Shown here in pieces: positions 43,163 through 52,574 of a DNA stretch of 57,451 nt. This stretch comes from an uncultured Oscillospiraceae bacterium (GTDB lineage Bacteria; Bacillota; Clostridia; Oscillospirales; Oscillospiraceae): contig CANRFN010000024.1 of the NCBI GenBank assembly GCA_947629915.1, positions 1 through 57,451 of the forward strand, written 5' to 3'. Below the pieces are notes generated by a model. The model was not told the origin of the DNA, made no database searches, and saw only the letters and a list, made by a program, of their open reading frames with translations. The position numbers were made by a program, and so were the translations under genes. Position 1 is the first letter of the stretch, and each line of letters starts with the position of its first letter.

Positions 43163-43800
43163 CTGCCTTTTTTGGGGCAAAAAAGTGATCTGAATTGGGA
43201 CATAGGTGTGTGCAAGAAATATCAATATCACAGTTAATATTCTGGTGGATGAGCAGAAATGTCATAGAGTATTTGACTCTGAGACGCGAGACGCGGAGCT
43301 GGTACAAGCAGGATGATAGCACTATTTCCTTACAAATGCAAGAGGAAAAGGAAAGAAAATTCGAACGGAGGAGCGAAAAGGATTTGGGTATTGTAGCCAA
43401 ATGAAGATTAAATAGGAAACATGATCGATCTAAAGACGCTGCTGCTAGGTTAACGCCGTCAAATGCGCCGTCAAAATGAGAGCTGGCCCATCTAAAATGT
43501 GTATTTAATGGGAGGACAATATTGAGAAATAGCGGCTTTGTTACTGAAGAATGTCCACGGTGTGAGGACAAAACTTGGTGAGTTGTTCTTGTGAAAATGC
43601 ACTGAAACAAGAGTTATGCGCCGTCAAATGCGCCGTCAGAAACATTGAAAATGAACTATTTTGGCGAGAATACTTGGAAAAAGCACTGATATGAATAAAA
43701 ATCACAACATAAAAATAGGTAAACCACGGAGTCAAATACTTCACGACAGCAAATCACAATCATGGAAACTATTGAATAGATAATTGCAATGTTACAGAAG
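43163..43800. other. AT-richer gene-poor stretch marking the start of the mosaic region
   Basis: No gene with recognisable content. Composition changes sharply from the GC-rich chromosome to the left. The stretch carries the duplicated CGCCGTCA motifs at 43452-43472 and 43618-43638 and ends in a very strong ribosome binding site at 43796-43810. Confidence 0.45.
43452..43638. repeat. Pair of CGCCGTCAAATGCGCCGTCA repeats
   Basis: CGCCGTCAAATGCGCCGTCA occurs at 43453-43472 and again at 43619-43638, 166 bp apart. Each copy itself holds two CGCCGTCA octamers. The meaning is unknown; recombination or protein-binding sites are possible. Confidence 0.6.
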
Positions 43801-43812
43801 GAGGTGATCCAA

Positions 43813-44079
43813 ATGGATTCGATATTGCACGTTAGTACGTTATATTATAACACTGTGGTGTTAGACATTGCGGCGAAAGAAGCAGGGATATCAACGATCC
43901 AAGCGAGGCGACTCACGGAGTTCTTAACAGCTGGTACCATTGAGTCACTGTCGAGATCTCTGTTCCGGGGAAAGCCGTATAGTGAGATGATTGTCTACAC
44001 CGCACGGGCTAGTCCTGAGGAACTGATCAGTCAACAAGCGAAGTCCTTTCAAACAATGGCCGATGCCCTGGGCGAATAG
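43813..44079 (+). CDS. Small protein of unknown function preceding the adhesin gene
   Basis: 88 aa from ATG 43813. The ribosome binding site, GAAGGAGGTGATCC (43797-43810), matches the whole anti-Shine-Dalgarno tail of 16S rRNA, so initiation should be strong despite only a 2-nt gap after CC. The sequence (IAAKEAGISTIQARRLTEFLTAG) hints at a helical, perhaps helix-turn-helix-like segment, but I recognise no family. It lies 36 bp upstream of the adhesin gene on the same strand and may be co-transcribed. Confidence 0.55.
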   Translation: MDSILHVSTLYYNTVVLDIAAKEAGISTIQARRLTEFLTAGTIESLSRSLFRGKPYSEMIVYTARASPEELISQQAKSFQTMADALGE

Positions 44080-44115
44080 CCCGGGCAATGCGAACAGCTT
44101 CCTGGGGGAGGTTAT

Positions 44116-47100
44116 ATGAAAATGGTAAAAGTGTTAGTGGGCGGCTTTGCCCAAGCAAACAAGACCGGAGTGCAGCTGATCCGCGGCTGCCTCATGCTGC
44201 TGCTCTGCGCAGTACTGTTGTTCACGTTCATTCCCATGAACGCGATGGCCAGCGAGTCTGAGGTTGGGGTAGGCAAGACTGTTGAGACCGGTGAACCCGA
44301 TTACAAAGACAGGCATATCGATGTGTCTATGGACGTAGAGACATCTGATACGGGGTATGTGAAGTACGGTGAGACAGTTGTTTACACCGTGACATGGACA
44401 TTCAAGGATGAGTGCACCATCGACTTTACCTATGAGGTCGGTGATGGGGTAGAGATCGATTCCGCGTATTTCGTTGATAAAGATACCAGGACCGTTGAGA
44501 GCGTAAAGTTCGATGGGGCTAAGGCAACATGGACATCCAGTGGCGAATTAGGTGATGACTCGATAACGGTAGCGATCAAGTGCACCATCGGTGGCTATGA
44601 GTTAGCAAAAGAGTCTGTAGGGGAACTGGATAATCATTTGTCTGTGAAGGTGAGCCCTGCGGGAGAGGACAAGTACTCTGTTGGATTGTTGCTCAATACG
44701 GGTATTGAGAAATGCATAGAGAAGACGGCTCATGAAAAAGGATCTGCTTGGAAGGAATCGGAAGAGATACCTTTCACAATTGAATGGTATAACTGGACAG
44801 GTGAAAAAGCCGAGAAAGTAGTCATAGAGGATAAGCTGGACCCGGGACTTGATTACATTCCAGAGGAAGAGGAAGAGTACAAAGACGATGGTGGGACCTT
44901 CTACTATGATGAAAAGACGCGTATTTTGACGTGGACATTCACTGACGTTGAAAACGGCGCAGGCGGTACGATTGACTTTAACTTAAAATTAAACGAAATA
45001 GGTACACGCGGCGTGGCGCCGAAGAACACAGCTGTCATCAAGATTGGCGGAGAAAAGCTGGAAAGCGAGACAATCCCGCAGGTTGAAGTGCAGGCGCCCA
45101 AAAAGATTCTGATGTCCGATGAGGATGTCAAAGTGGGAGATCTGGTTGTATTTGATATCACAGGATGGGTTGCAGACGAAGACTACTGCCGCATTGTCGA
45201 TACGCTGGACAAGCGATTGACCTATGTGAGCAGCTATGTGGTCGGGACATCGATCAAGGTAGAGACCAAAGAATTAGCGGATGGTAGCACTGAATTAACG
45301 TGGATTCTGAACGAACTTCACCTTGGGGATTCCTTCGCAATTCACGTTGAGACAAGAGTAAATGATAAGGCATTGGCTGAAGATACCATAAAGAATAAAG
45401 CACATATGGGCTATGGTATGAATAGTGGAGTAGAGTATGGCGAAGGTGTTGATACCGATGAGATAGAGGTCCATGTGATTGGAGATCGTACGCTTGTCGT
45501 CTCCAAACGGGTTACCGGAACGGATGCAGATCTCAACAAGCAATTCCATTTCACGGTCACGGTGGATAACACGAAGCTAAGCGGAGACTATGGCGTGACG
45601 TTCCACCAAGGTAAGGCGGAGTTTGATCTGCGTGATGGGGAACGCATTGAGATCAAAGACCTTCCGGATGGCACGCAGTACACCATTCAGGAGGACCCTG
45701 TTGATGGCTACACCACCACTGTCTCAGTAGATGGGACAATCAGCGCCGGAAGCACCGCAAAAGGTGAGATTGACTCGGACGGGGGAAAAGTCCGATTTGT
45801 GAACCACCATGGTGTCGGCCATCTGATGGTGTCCAACCAGATCAAGGGGGCCGGAGCAGATCCCAGCAAGGAATTCCATTTCTCGGTGCAGCTCGATGAT
45901 CTATCGGTCAACGGAGCGTATGGGGACCTCAACTTCACCAACGGCTATGGGGAGTTCACCCTGTCCGATGGAGAGTATGTGATCATCACAGACCTGCCAG
46001 ACGGCGTGGAGTACACTGTCACGGAGCAAGACGCGAACCGAGACGGGTATACCACCACCTCTGGGGACACGGAGGGATACATAGACGCAGATCAGTTTGC
46101 CCGGGTATCGTTCGTCAACGACAAGCCGGCTGCGCCCACACTTGTCATCTCCAAACGGGTCACCGGAACGGATGCAGACCTCAACAGGCAATTCCACTTC
46201 ACGGTCACGGTGGATGACACGAAGCTAAGCGGAGACTATGGCGTGACGTTCCACCAAGGTAAGGCGGAGTTTGCTCTGCGTGATGGGGAACACATCGAGA
46301 TCAGAGACCTTCCGGTTGGTACGAAGTACACCATTCAAGAGGACCCTGCTGAAGGCTACACTACCACTGTCTCAGTGGATGGGGAAATCAATGCCGGGTG
46401 CACTGCAAAAGGTGAGATTGACTCGGACGGGGGAACAGTCCGATTTGTGAACCACAATGGTGTCGGCCATCTGATGGTGTCCAACCAGATCAAGGGTGCC
46501 GGAGCAGATCCCAGCAAGGAATTCCACTTTTCGGTGCAGCTTGATGATCGTTCGGTCAACGGAACGTATGGGGACCTCGAATTCACCGATGGCTATGGGG
46601 AGTTTACCCTGTCCGATGGAGAGTATGTGATCATCACAGACCTGCCAGACGGCGTGAAGTACACTGTCACGGAGCAAGACGCGAACCAAGACGGGTATAC
46701 CACCACCTCTGGGGACCTCAAATTCACCGATGGCTATGGGGAGTTCACCCTGTCCGATGGAGAGTATGTGACAGACCTGCCAGACGGCGTGGGGTACACT
46801 GCCACGGAGCAAGACGCGAACCAAGACGGGTATACCACCACCTCTGGGGACGTTAAGGGGTACATAGAGGCAGACCAATTTGCCCGGGTAGCGTTCGTCA
46901 ACGAGAAGCCGGCTACGCCCTCGCTTGTCGTCTCCAAACGGGTCACCGGAACGGATGCGGACCCCAACAGGCAATTCCATTTCACGGTCACGGTGGATGA
47001 CACGAAGCTAAGCGGAGACTATGGCGTGACGTTCGACCAAGGTAAGGCGGAGTTTGATCTGCGTGATGGGGAATACATCGAGATCAAAGACCTTCCGGCT

Positions 47101-50100
47101 GGCACGAAGTACACCATTCAAGAGGACTCTGCTGATGGCTACACCACCACTGTCTCGGTGGATGGGGAAATCAATGCCGGGAGCACCGCAAAGGGTGAGA
47201 TTGACTCGGACGGGGGAACAGTCCGATTTGTGAACCACCACAATGGCAACGGCGATCTGATGGTATCCAACCAGATCAAGGGTGCCGGAGCAGATCCCAG
47301 CAAGGAATTCCATTTCTCGGTGCGGCTTGATGATCGGTCGGTCAACGGAGCGTATGGGGACCTCAACTTCATCGATGGCTATGGGGGGTTCACCCTGTCC
47401 GATGGAGAGTATGTGATCATCACAGACCTGCCAGATGGCGTGGAGTACACTGTCACGGAGCAAGACGCGAACCAAGACGGGTATACCACCACCTCTGAGA
47501 ACACGGAGGGATACATAGACGCAGATCAGTTTGCCCGGGTATCGTTCGTCAACGACAAGCCGGCTACGCCCACAAAGGAGCTCCTGAACGTTGCGGACGG
47601 AGACGCAGTGGCGCCGGGAGACCACCTGACGTACCGGATCTCCTGGTATAACGACCGCGGCGCTGCGGCGAATGTAGAGATCACAGACACCCTGGATCCG
47701 AATGTAGTGTATGTGAGCTCCAGCAATGGCGGTGTGTACAATCCTAGGACCCGTACTGTCAGCTGGCACCTGAGAAACCAGCCTGCAGGTCAAAGGGGCA
47801 GCGTCACGCTGGAGGTCCAGGTGGCGGAGAGTGCCCTGGAGGCGGGAGAAGTTACAAACCAGGCTGCGGTGCAGGTAGGCAATGCCTCTGAGCAGGAGAC
47901 AGAGCTGGTGGAAGTTCCGATAGCGGAGAGGCCCCAAAAGACGCTGCTGTATCCCGAGAGCGGTACTGCCGTCTCGGAGGGAGACCAGATCGGCTACAGC
48001 ATCAGCTGGTTCAACCCCAAGAAGGACGGCTCGAGGGTTGTCATCAAGGACGTGCTGGACAAGGGCGTGGACTTTGTCAGCGCCAGCAACGGAGGAACCT
48101 ATAATCCCGCAACCCGTACCGTGACATGGACCTTGAGCCCCCGCCTCACGGAGGCAAAGGGCAGCGTCACACTGGTGGTGGCGGTAAATGAAAGGGCGTT
48201 GCAAGAGCGCCTGATTACAAACCAGGCAGAAGTGCGTGTTGGCACCGGCACAGCCCAGAAGACCGAAGAGGTAGAGGTACCGGTGGCGGAGAAGCCCCAC
48301 AAGACGTTGATGTACCCCGAGAGCGGTACCGCCGTCACGGTGGAAGACCGGATCGGCTACAGTATCAGCTGGTACAACGGGAGTGAAAACAGCGCCAGAG
48401 TTGTCATCACGGACGTTCTGGACAAGGGCGTGGACTTTATAAGCGCCAGCAACGGAGGAACCTATGATTCTGCAACCCGTACCGTGACCTGGATCCTGCA
48501 GAACCGGCAGCCCGGTTCCAGCGGCAAGGTCTCGTTGGTCGTGGCAGTGAATGAAAAGGCGTTGGAAGAGCACCTGATTACAAACCAGGCGGACGTGAGG
48601 GTTGGTACTGGAACGGCTCAGAAGACCGAAACGGTAGAGGTACCGGTAGCGGAGAAGCCCCACAAGACGCTGCTGTATCCGGAGACCGGTAAAGCTGCTG
48701 CAGTTGGGGAAGAGATCGGCTACAGCATCAGCTGGTACAACGGCGGTGAGGACAGCGCTAGAGTTGTCATCACGGACGTTCTGGACGAGGGCGTGGACTT
48801 TGTAAGCGCCAGCAACGGAGGAACCTATAATTCCGCAACCCGTACCGTGACCTGGGACCTGCAGAACCGGCAGCCCGGTTCCAGCGGCAAGGTCTCGCTG
48901 GTCGTGGCAGTGAATGAAAAGGCGTTGGAAGAGCACCTGATCACAAACCAGGCGGACGTGAGGGTTGGTACTGGAACGGCTCAGAAGACCGATACGGTAG
49001 AGGTACCAGTAGCGGAGAAACCCCACAAGACGCTGCTGTACCCGGAGACCGGTAAAGCTGCTGCAGTTGGGGAAGAGATCGGCTACAGCATCAGCTGGTA
49101 CAACAACAGCGAGGACAGTGCCAGAGTTGTCATCACGGATCCCCTGGACGAGGGCGTGGACTTTGTAAGCGCCAGCAACGGAGGAACCTATAATTCCGCA
49201 ACCCGTACCGTGACCTGGGACCTGCAGAACCGGCCGTCCGGTTCCAGCGGCAAGGTCTCGTTGGTCGTGGCAGTGAATGAAAAGGCGTTGGAAGAACACC
49301 TGGTCACAAACCAGGCAGACGTGCGGGTGGGGACGGACCCATCCCAGAAGACCGAAGTGGTATCGGTACAGGTGGGAGACGGTCCGCACAAGAAACTGCT
49401 GTACCCGGAGCAGGACACCATCGTGCCGGAGGGCGGAGAGATCCGCTACAGCATCAGCTGGTACAACAACCGCGGCGATGGCGCGAAGGTTACCATCACG
49501 GATCCGCTGGATGACGGCGTGGACTTTGTCAGCGCCAGCAACGGCGGCATCTACAACCCCGATACCCATACCGTGACCTGGATGCTGGATCAGCAGAAGA
49601 CCGGAGCCAGCGGCGCCGTTACCCTGACGGTTCAGGTGAACGAGAAGGCCCTGCAGCAAGGCAGCGTGTTGAACAAGGCCACAGTCCAGATCAACGGTGA
49701 GGCAGCGGCAGAGACCGAGACCGTGACTGTGCGCACGGATACCGAGGAGCCGCACAAGAAGCTGATCTCCCCGGCAGAGGGAACCTCGGTACAGGTGGGC
49801 TCTGTCCTCACATACCAGATTACCTGGCGCAATGTGAGCGGCACCGCAGCGGTCATCGAGGACGCCCTGGACAGCGGGGTGGACTTTGTCCGCGCATCCG
49901 GCGGCGTTTACGATGCCGGTACCCATACTGTGACCTGGGACATCGCCGAGCAGACGCCCGGCACGGTGAACACGCTTACCATCACGGTGCGGGTGAATTC
50001 GTTCGCAGCAGCCATTGGCAAGGTGAACAACCAGGCATCGGTGAATGTGGACGGCACAGTGAAGAAGACGGAGACGGTAACGGTGCCGGTGGAGCGGGAG

Positions 50101-51333
50101 ATAATCGCGCAGCCGGTGCAGCCCGTAAAAGAGGAGATTGAACCGGGAGAGGGTCTGGCCGTGGAGATCGGCGAGATGATCTCTTATAACATCACCTGGA
50201 AAAATCAGTCGAATTCGGATGACACCGTCATCGTTCGGGATACCCTGGAATCTGGGGTGGAATATGTCAGTGCCTCTTCAGGCGGTGTCTATGACCCATC
50301 TACCAGGACGGTGACCTGGACCATCACAGGCCAGAAGGCCGATACCGAGGGATCGGTGTCGCTGGTGGTGCGGGTGGCGGCCGGTGCTGCAGCCAGCGGT
50401 AAGGTTGCCAACCGTGCAACAGTACAGGTGGGGGACGCGCCATCTCAGAGCACGAACACCGTGGAGAACCCGCTGAAGACCGGTTCGCTGACCGTCTCGA
50501 AGTATGCGGCGGGAAACACCGGTGAGGCAGACCGCGCCTGGAGCTTTATCATCACGCTGGACGACACCGCGGTGAACGGAAAATTCGGTGCGCTCACATT
50601 CGTACACGGACAGGCGCAATTCACCCTCAAACACGGCGAAAAGGTCCAGATCAGTGGCATCCCGGCTGGACTGAGCTATACCATAAGAGAAGTTGAGGCC
50701 AACCAAGACGAGTACAGAACCCGCTCCCGCAATGCAAGCGGCGTCATCGGAGCAGACAAGGATATCCCTGTGACGTTCATCAACAGCCGCGGCGCTGAGG
50801 CGGAGACAAATACCACCGGGTCCATGGCGGTGCGCAAGCTTGTGACCGGCAACCTGGGAGACCAGAATCGAGAGTTCCACTTCAAAGTGGTGCTTTCGGA
50901 TACCGGCCTCAGTGGCTGGTATGGTGATATGGAGTTCACGAACGGTGTGGCGCAGTTCACCTTACACAGCGGCGAACACCTGTGGGCGAGATACCTGCCG
51001 GTGGGGACAAGCTATACCGTGATGGAAACCGAGGCAGACCAGGAAGGATACTGGACGATCGTAAGCGGCAACGAAGGCGTCATCTACGGGATCAGCCGGT
51101 TGGAGGCACGCTTCCAGAACCATAAGGGAGACTGGCTGCCGGAGTATGACGATCCGTGGGAAGATCTACCCGATCCGGATGTGCCGCAGGCCGATATCCC
51201 CGACTATCCTGAGCAGCAGGATGTTCCGCCGGCAACGGGGGAACAGTGGGTTATCTTGCTCTGGATTGTTCTGATGGCGGCATCCGCCCTTGGCCTTACT
51301 GCGGTCCTGACAGGGAAGCGCAGAGGCAAGTGA
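44116..51333 (+). CDS. Giant repeat adhesin with DUF7601-like and DUF11 repeats and a PPxTG anchor
   Basis: A cell-wall protein of 2,405 aa. GGGGGAGG precedes ATG 44116. A long signal peptide ends AMA-SES near residue 46. An N-terminal DUF11-like region (about 50-455) is followed by six SpaA/DUF7601-like modules (about 460-1153) alternating two types (V.SKRVTGTDAD and MVSNQIKGAGAD), then at least six near-identical DUF11 modules of 121 aa (about 1154-1880), two more divergent ones, and two final DUF7601-like modules (about 2124-2360). The C-terminus is PPATGE, a membrane helix and a KRRGK tail, a sortase signal of the (S/P)PxTG kind known for Clostridioides difficile sortase B. No sortase gene is in the window. 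The role is probably attachment or pilus-like surface display. The 3' part recurs downstream in fragments. Confidence 0.9.
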   Translation: MKMVKVLVGGFAQANKTGVQLIRGCLMLLLCAVLLFTFIPMNAMASESEVGVGKTVETGEPDYKDRHIDVSMDVETSDTGYVKYGETVVYTVTWTFKDECTIDFTYEVGDGVEIDSAYFVDKDTRTVESVKFDGAKATWTSSGELGDDSITVAIKCTIGGYELAKESVGELDNHLSVKVSPAGEDKYSVGLLLNTGIEKCIEKTAHEKGSAWKESEEIPFTIEWYNWTGEKAEKVVIEDKLDPGLDYIPEEEEEYKDDGGTFYYDEKTRILTWTFTDVENGAGGTIDFNLKLNEIGTRGVAPKNTAVIKIGGEKLESETIPQVEVQAPKKILMSDEDVKVGDLVVFDITGWVADEDYCRIVDTLDKRLTYVSSYVVGTSIKVETKELADGSTELTWILNELHLGDSFAIHVETRVNDKALAEDTIKNKAHMGYGMNSGVEYGEGVDTDEIEVHVIGDRTLVVSKRVTGTDADLNKQFHFTVTVDNTKLSGDYGVTFHQGKAEFDLRDGERIEIKDLPDGTQYTIQEDPVDGYTTTVSVDGTISAGSTAKGEIDSDGGKVRFVNHHGVGHLMVSNQIKGAGADPSKEFHFSVQLDDLSVNGAYGDLNFTNGYGEFTLSDGEYVIITDLPDGVEYTVTEQDANRDGYTTTSGDTEGYIDADQFARVSFVNDKPAAPTLVISKRVTGTDADLNRQFHFTVTVDDTKLSGDYGVTFHQGKAEFALRDGEHIEIRDLPVGTKYTIQEDPAEGYTTTVSVDGEINAGCTAKGEIDSDGGTVRFVNHNGVGHLMVSNQIKGAGADPSKEFHFSVQLDDRSVNGTYGDLEFTDGYGEFTLSDGEYVIITDLPDGVKYTVTEQDANQDGYTTTSGDLKFTDGYGEFTLSDGEYVTDLPDGVGYTATEQDANQDGYTTTSGDVKGYIEADQFARVAFVNEKPATPSLVVSKRVTGTDADPNRQFHFTVTVDDTKLSGDYGVTFDQGKAEFDLRDGEYIEIKDLPAGTKYTIQEDSADGYTTTVSVDGEINAGSTAKGEIDSDGGTVRFVNHHNGNGDLMVSNQIKGAGADPSKEFHFSVRLDDRSVNGAYGDLNFIDGYGGFTLSDGEYVIITDLPDGVEYTVTEQDANQDGYTTTSENTEGYIDADQFARVSFVNDKPATPTKELLNVADGDAVAPGDHLTYRISWYNDRGAAANVEITDTLDPNVVYVSSSNGGVYNPRTRTVSWHLRNQPAGQRGSVTLEVQVAESALEAGEVTNQAAVQVGNASEQETELVEVPIAERPQKTLLYPESGTAVSEGDQIGYSISWFNPKKDGSRVVIKDVLDKGVDFVSASNGGTYNPATRTVTWTLSPRLTEAKGSVTLVVAVNERALQERLITNQAEVRVGTGTAQKTEEVEVPVAEKPHKTLMYPESGTAVTVEDRIGYSISWYNGSENSARVVITDVLDKGVDFISASNGGTYDSATRTVTWILQNRQPGSSGKVSLVVAVNEKALEEHLITNQADVRVGTGTAQKTETVEVPVAEKPHKTLLYPETGKAAAVGEEIGYSISWYNGGEDSARVVITDVLDEGVDFVSASNGGTYNSATRTVTWDLQNRQPGSSGKVSLVVAVNEKALEEHLITNQADVRVGTGTAQKTDTVEVPVAEKPHKTLLYPETGKAAAVGEEIGYSISWYNNSEDSARVVITDPLDEGVDFVSASNGGTYNSATRTVTWDLQNRPSGSSGKVSLVVAVNEKALEEHLVTNQADVRVGTDPSQKTEVVSVQVGDGPHKKLLYPEQDTIVPEGGEIRYSISWYNNRGDGAKVTITDPLDDGVDFVSASNGGIYNPDTHTVTWMLDQQKTGASGAVTLTVQVNEKALQQGSVLNKATVQINGEAAAETETVTVRTDTEEPHKKLISPAEGTSVQVGSVLTYQITWRNVSGTAAVIEDALDSGVDFVRASGGVYDAGTHTVTWDIAEQTPGTVNTLTITVRVNSFAAAIGKVNNQASVNVDGTVKKTETVTVPVEREIIAQPVQPVKEEIEPGEGLAVEIGEMISYNITWKNQSNSDDTVIVRDTLESGVEYVSASSGGVYDPSTRTVTWTITGQKADTEGSVSLVVRVAAGAAASGKVANRATVQVGDAPSQSTNTVENPLKTGSLTVSKYAAGNTGEADRAWSFIITLDDTAVNGKFGALTFVHGQAQFTLKHGEKVQISGIPAGLSYTIREVEANQDEYRTRSRNASGVIGADKDIPVTFINSRGAEAETNTTGSMAVRKLVTGNLGDQNREFHFKVVLSDTGLSGWYGDMEFTNGVAQFTLHSGEHLWARYLPVGTSYTVMETEADQEGYWTIVSGNEGVIYGISRLEARFQNHKGDWLPEYDDPWEDLPDPDVPQADIPDYPEQQDVPPATGEQWVILLWIVLMAASALGLTAVLTGKRRGK
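45493..47572 (+). repeat. Three A-B module pairs with one 135-nt internal duplication
   Basis: Type A modules begin at 45493, 46141 and 46924; type B modules at 45823, 46471 and 47257. Steps are 330, 318, 330, 453 and 333 nt. The longer step comes from a partial repeat of 135 nt inside the second B module (about 46713-46850), which also lost two codons. Confidence 0.85.
47575..49755 (+). repeat. DUF11 modules repeating every 363 nt
   Basis: Modules starting with a K[TKE]L lysine codon lie at 47575, 47938, 48301, 48664, 49027 and 49390, exactly 363 nt apart, and the next is at 49756 (366 nt). The third to fifth are nearly identical at the DNA level, which points to recent expansion or gene conversion. 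Confidence 0.9.
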
Positions 51334-51427
51334 CGGACAGAGAGTATCTCTTAGGACCACAAGCAAAACAGTGGTGACGACATAGCGGCTTAGAATGCAC
51401 ATGTAGCTGGTGGATCAACGCATCAAG

Positions 51428-51461
51428 ACCAGCCAACCATGCGCAAGCATGGTTGGCTGGT
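51428..51461 (+). terminator. Terminator-like hairpin after the adhesin gene
   Basis: A perfect 15-bp stem (51428-51442 with 51447-51461) with a GCAA loop. There is no T tail. Confidence 0.6.
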
Positions 51462-51628
51462 TGAGATCCGGATCCGGATCATTCTGAGTTTATTGCTACT
51501 GCGGTGGCAAGAGATGATATGAAGCAGGCGTGCTGGCAATATTTGATGAGACGAAACGAACAATAAGAGAGTTCCTTGAAAGAAAATAGTTAAATCAATT
51601 TATTGGCCTTTAAATTTGCAGGAAGGAC

Positions 51629-51657
51629 TTGACTCTGCCAAGCGCCAAGAGTATAAT
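51629..51657 (+). promoter_or_regulatory. Promoter of the nuclease/transposase gene
   Basis: TTGACT (51629-51634), 17 bp, TATAAT (51652-51657). The start codon at 51672 lies only about 15 nt downstream of the -10, so the mRNA would be nearly leaderless. Confidence 0.65.
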
Positions 51658-51671
51658 AAGAGAGAATAGAA

Positions 51672-52574
51672 ATGAGCAACCTCCGAAACATCAAAGACAC
51701 AGTATTCACAACCTTATTTAAAGACAAAGAAAAGGTTTTAGAGCTGTACCGTGTATTATGCCCGGAAGATACCACAGTAACTGTAGACGATATTGAGATC
51801 GTGACAATCGAGCGTGTCCTGTCTACCGGGTTGAAAAATGACCTGTGCTTCACCGTAAGAAAGAAGAAAATCATATTTGTTGAGGCACAAAGTTCATACA
51901 ATCCGAACATGCCTTTTCGGCTGCTTTTCTATTACAGCGAAGTCATGAAATTCCTGATCCTTGGCGATGAACATGGTTCTGGAGCCAAGGTCAATATCTA
52001 TGGCGAACAGCGTGTTAAATTGCCTTCACCTGAATTCTATGTCATTTATACAGGTAAACGGCAATCTGAAGAAATCTTATCGCTAAACGACTTGTTTGTA
52101 ATGCCAACGAGTTCTAAATTAAACCTAGAAACGAAAGTATTATGGACTGGAAATGATGAAGGTGATATCATTAGCCAATACATATGCTTTTGCAATATCG
52201 CCAATGATACAATTGCTGAACACACAAAAGACATCGAATCTAAAGCTACCAACTATAAGGATGCTTTGAAAAAAGCTGCAGAGGAAACGGTGGAGACCTG
52301 TATTCAGAAAGATGTTCTGAAAGAATTCATGATCAAAAGAAAGGATGAATTGATTTCTATGCTGGACATACTGTTTAGTGAAGAATATGAGCGGAATATG
52401 CGTGAGAAGTACCTTGTCGATACCGCTGAGGCAAGAGGCGAGACAAGAGCCTTTGAGGCGGTACCTAACATTCTGGATGAGGTTCTCGATGGCTTGAGTG
52501 ACGATTATATCAGCAGCAAATATAATATCGATGTCAAAAGTGTCCAACAGATCCGTGCACGTATGAATAGGTGA
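51672..52574 (+). CDS. PD-(D/E)XK nuclease family transposase (Rpn-like)
   Basis: 300 aa. An N-terminal nuclease-like region (FTTLFKDKEKVLELYRVL) and the active-site pattern NDLCFTVRKKKIIFVEAQSS (Asp then ExQ) fit the PD-(D/E)XK family related to recombination-promoting nucleases. PFRLLFYYSEVM and EFYVIYTGKR are further family segments. The C-terminal LSDDYISSKYNIDVKSVQQIRARM resembles a helix-turn-helix. Relatives nick or cut DNA and promote RecA-independent recombination. The promoter is immediately upstream. Its TGA overlaps a GTG at 52571 that opens the next frame. The last 140 residues are duplicated at 52722-53152. Confidence 0.85.
   Translation: MSNLRNIKDTVFTTLFKDKEKVLELYRVLCPEDTTVTVDDIEIVTIERVLSTGLKNDLCFTVRKKKIIFVEAQSSYNPNMPFRLLFYYSEVMKFLILGDEHGSGAKVNIYGEQRVKLPSPEFYVIYTGKRQSEEILSLNDLFVMPTSSKLNLETKVLWTGNDEGDIISQYICFCNIANDTIAEHTKDIESKATNYKDALKKAAEETVETCIQKDVLKEFMIKRKDELISMLDILFSEEYERNMREKYLVDTAEARGETRAFEAVPNILDEVLDGLSDDYISSKYNIDVKSVQQIRARMNR

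Larger units (their letters stand above)
51334..51671. other. Intergenic region with hairpin and promoter
   Basis: No gene seen. It contains the hairpin 51428-51461, a palindromic GATCCGGATCCGGATC stretch just after it, and the promoter at 51629-51657. Confidence 0.45.

Noticed and set aside
43441..43660. CRISPR-like array
   Set aside because: Only two copies of a 20-mer 166 bp apart, with unequal internal spacing and no cas genes.
47008..49926. 972-codon minus-strand open frame inside the adhesin gene
   Set aside because: It arises from in-phase repeats on the plus strand; the translation is repetitive in step with the DUF11 modules and has no credible start.
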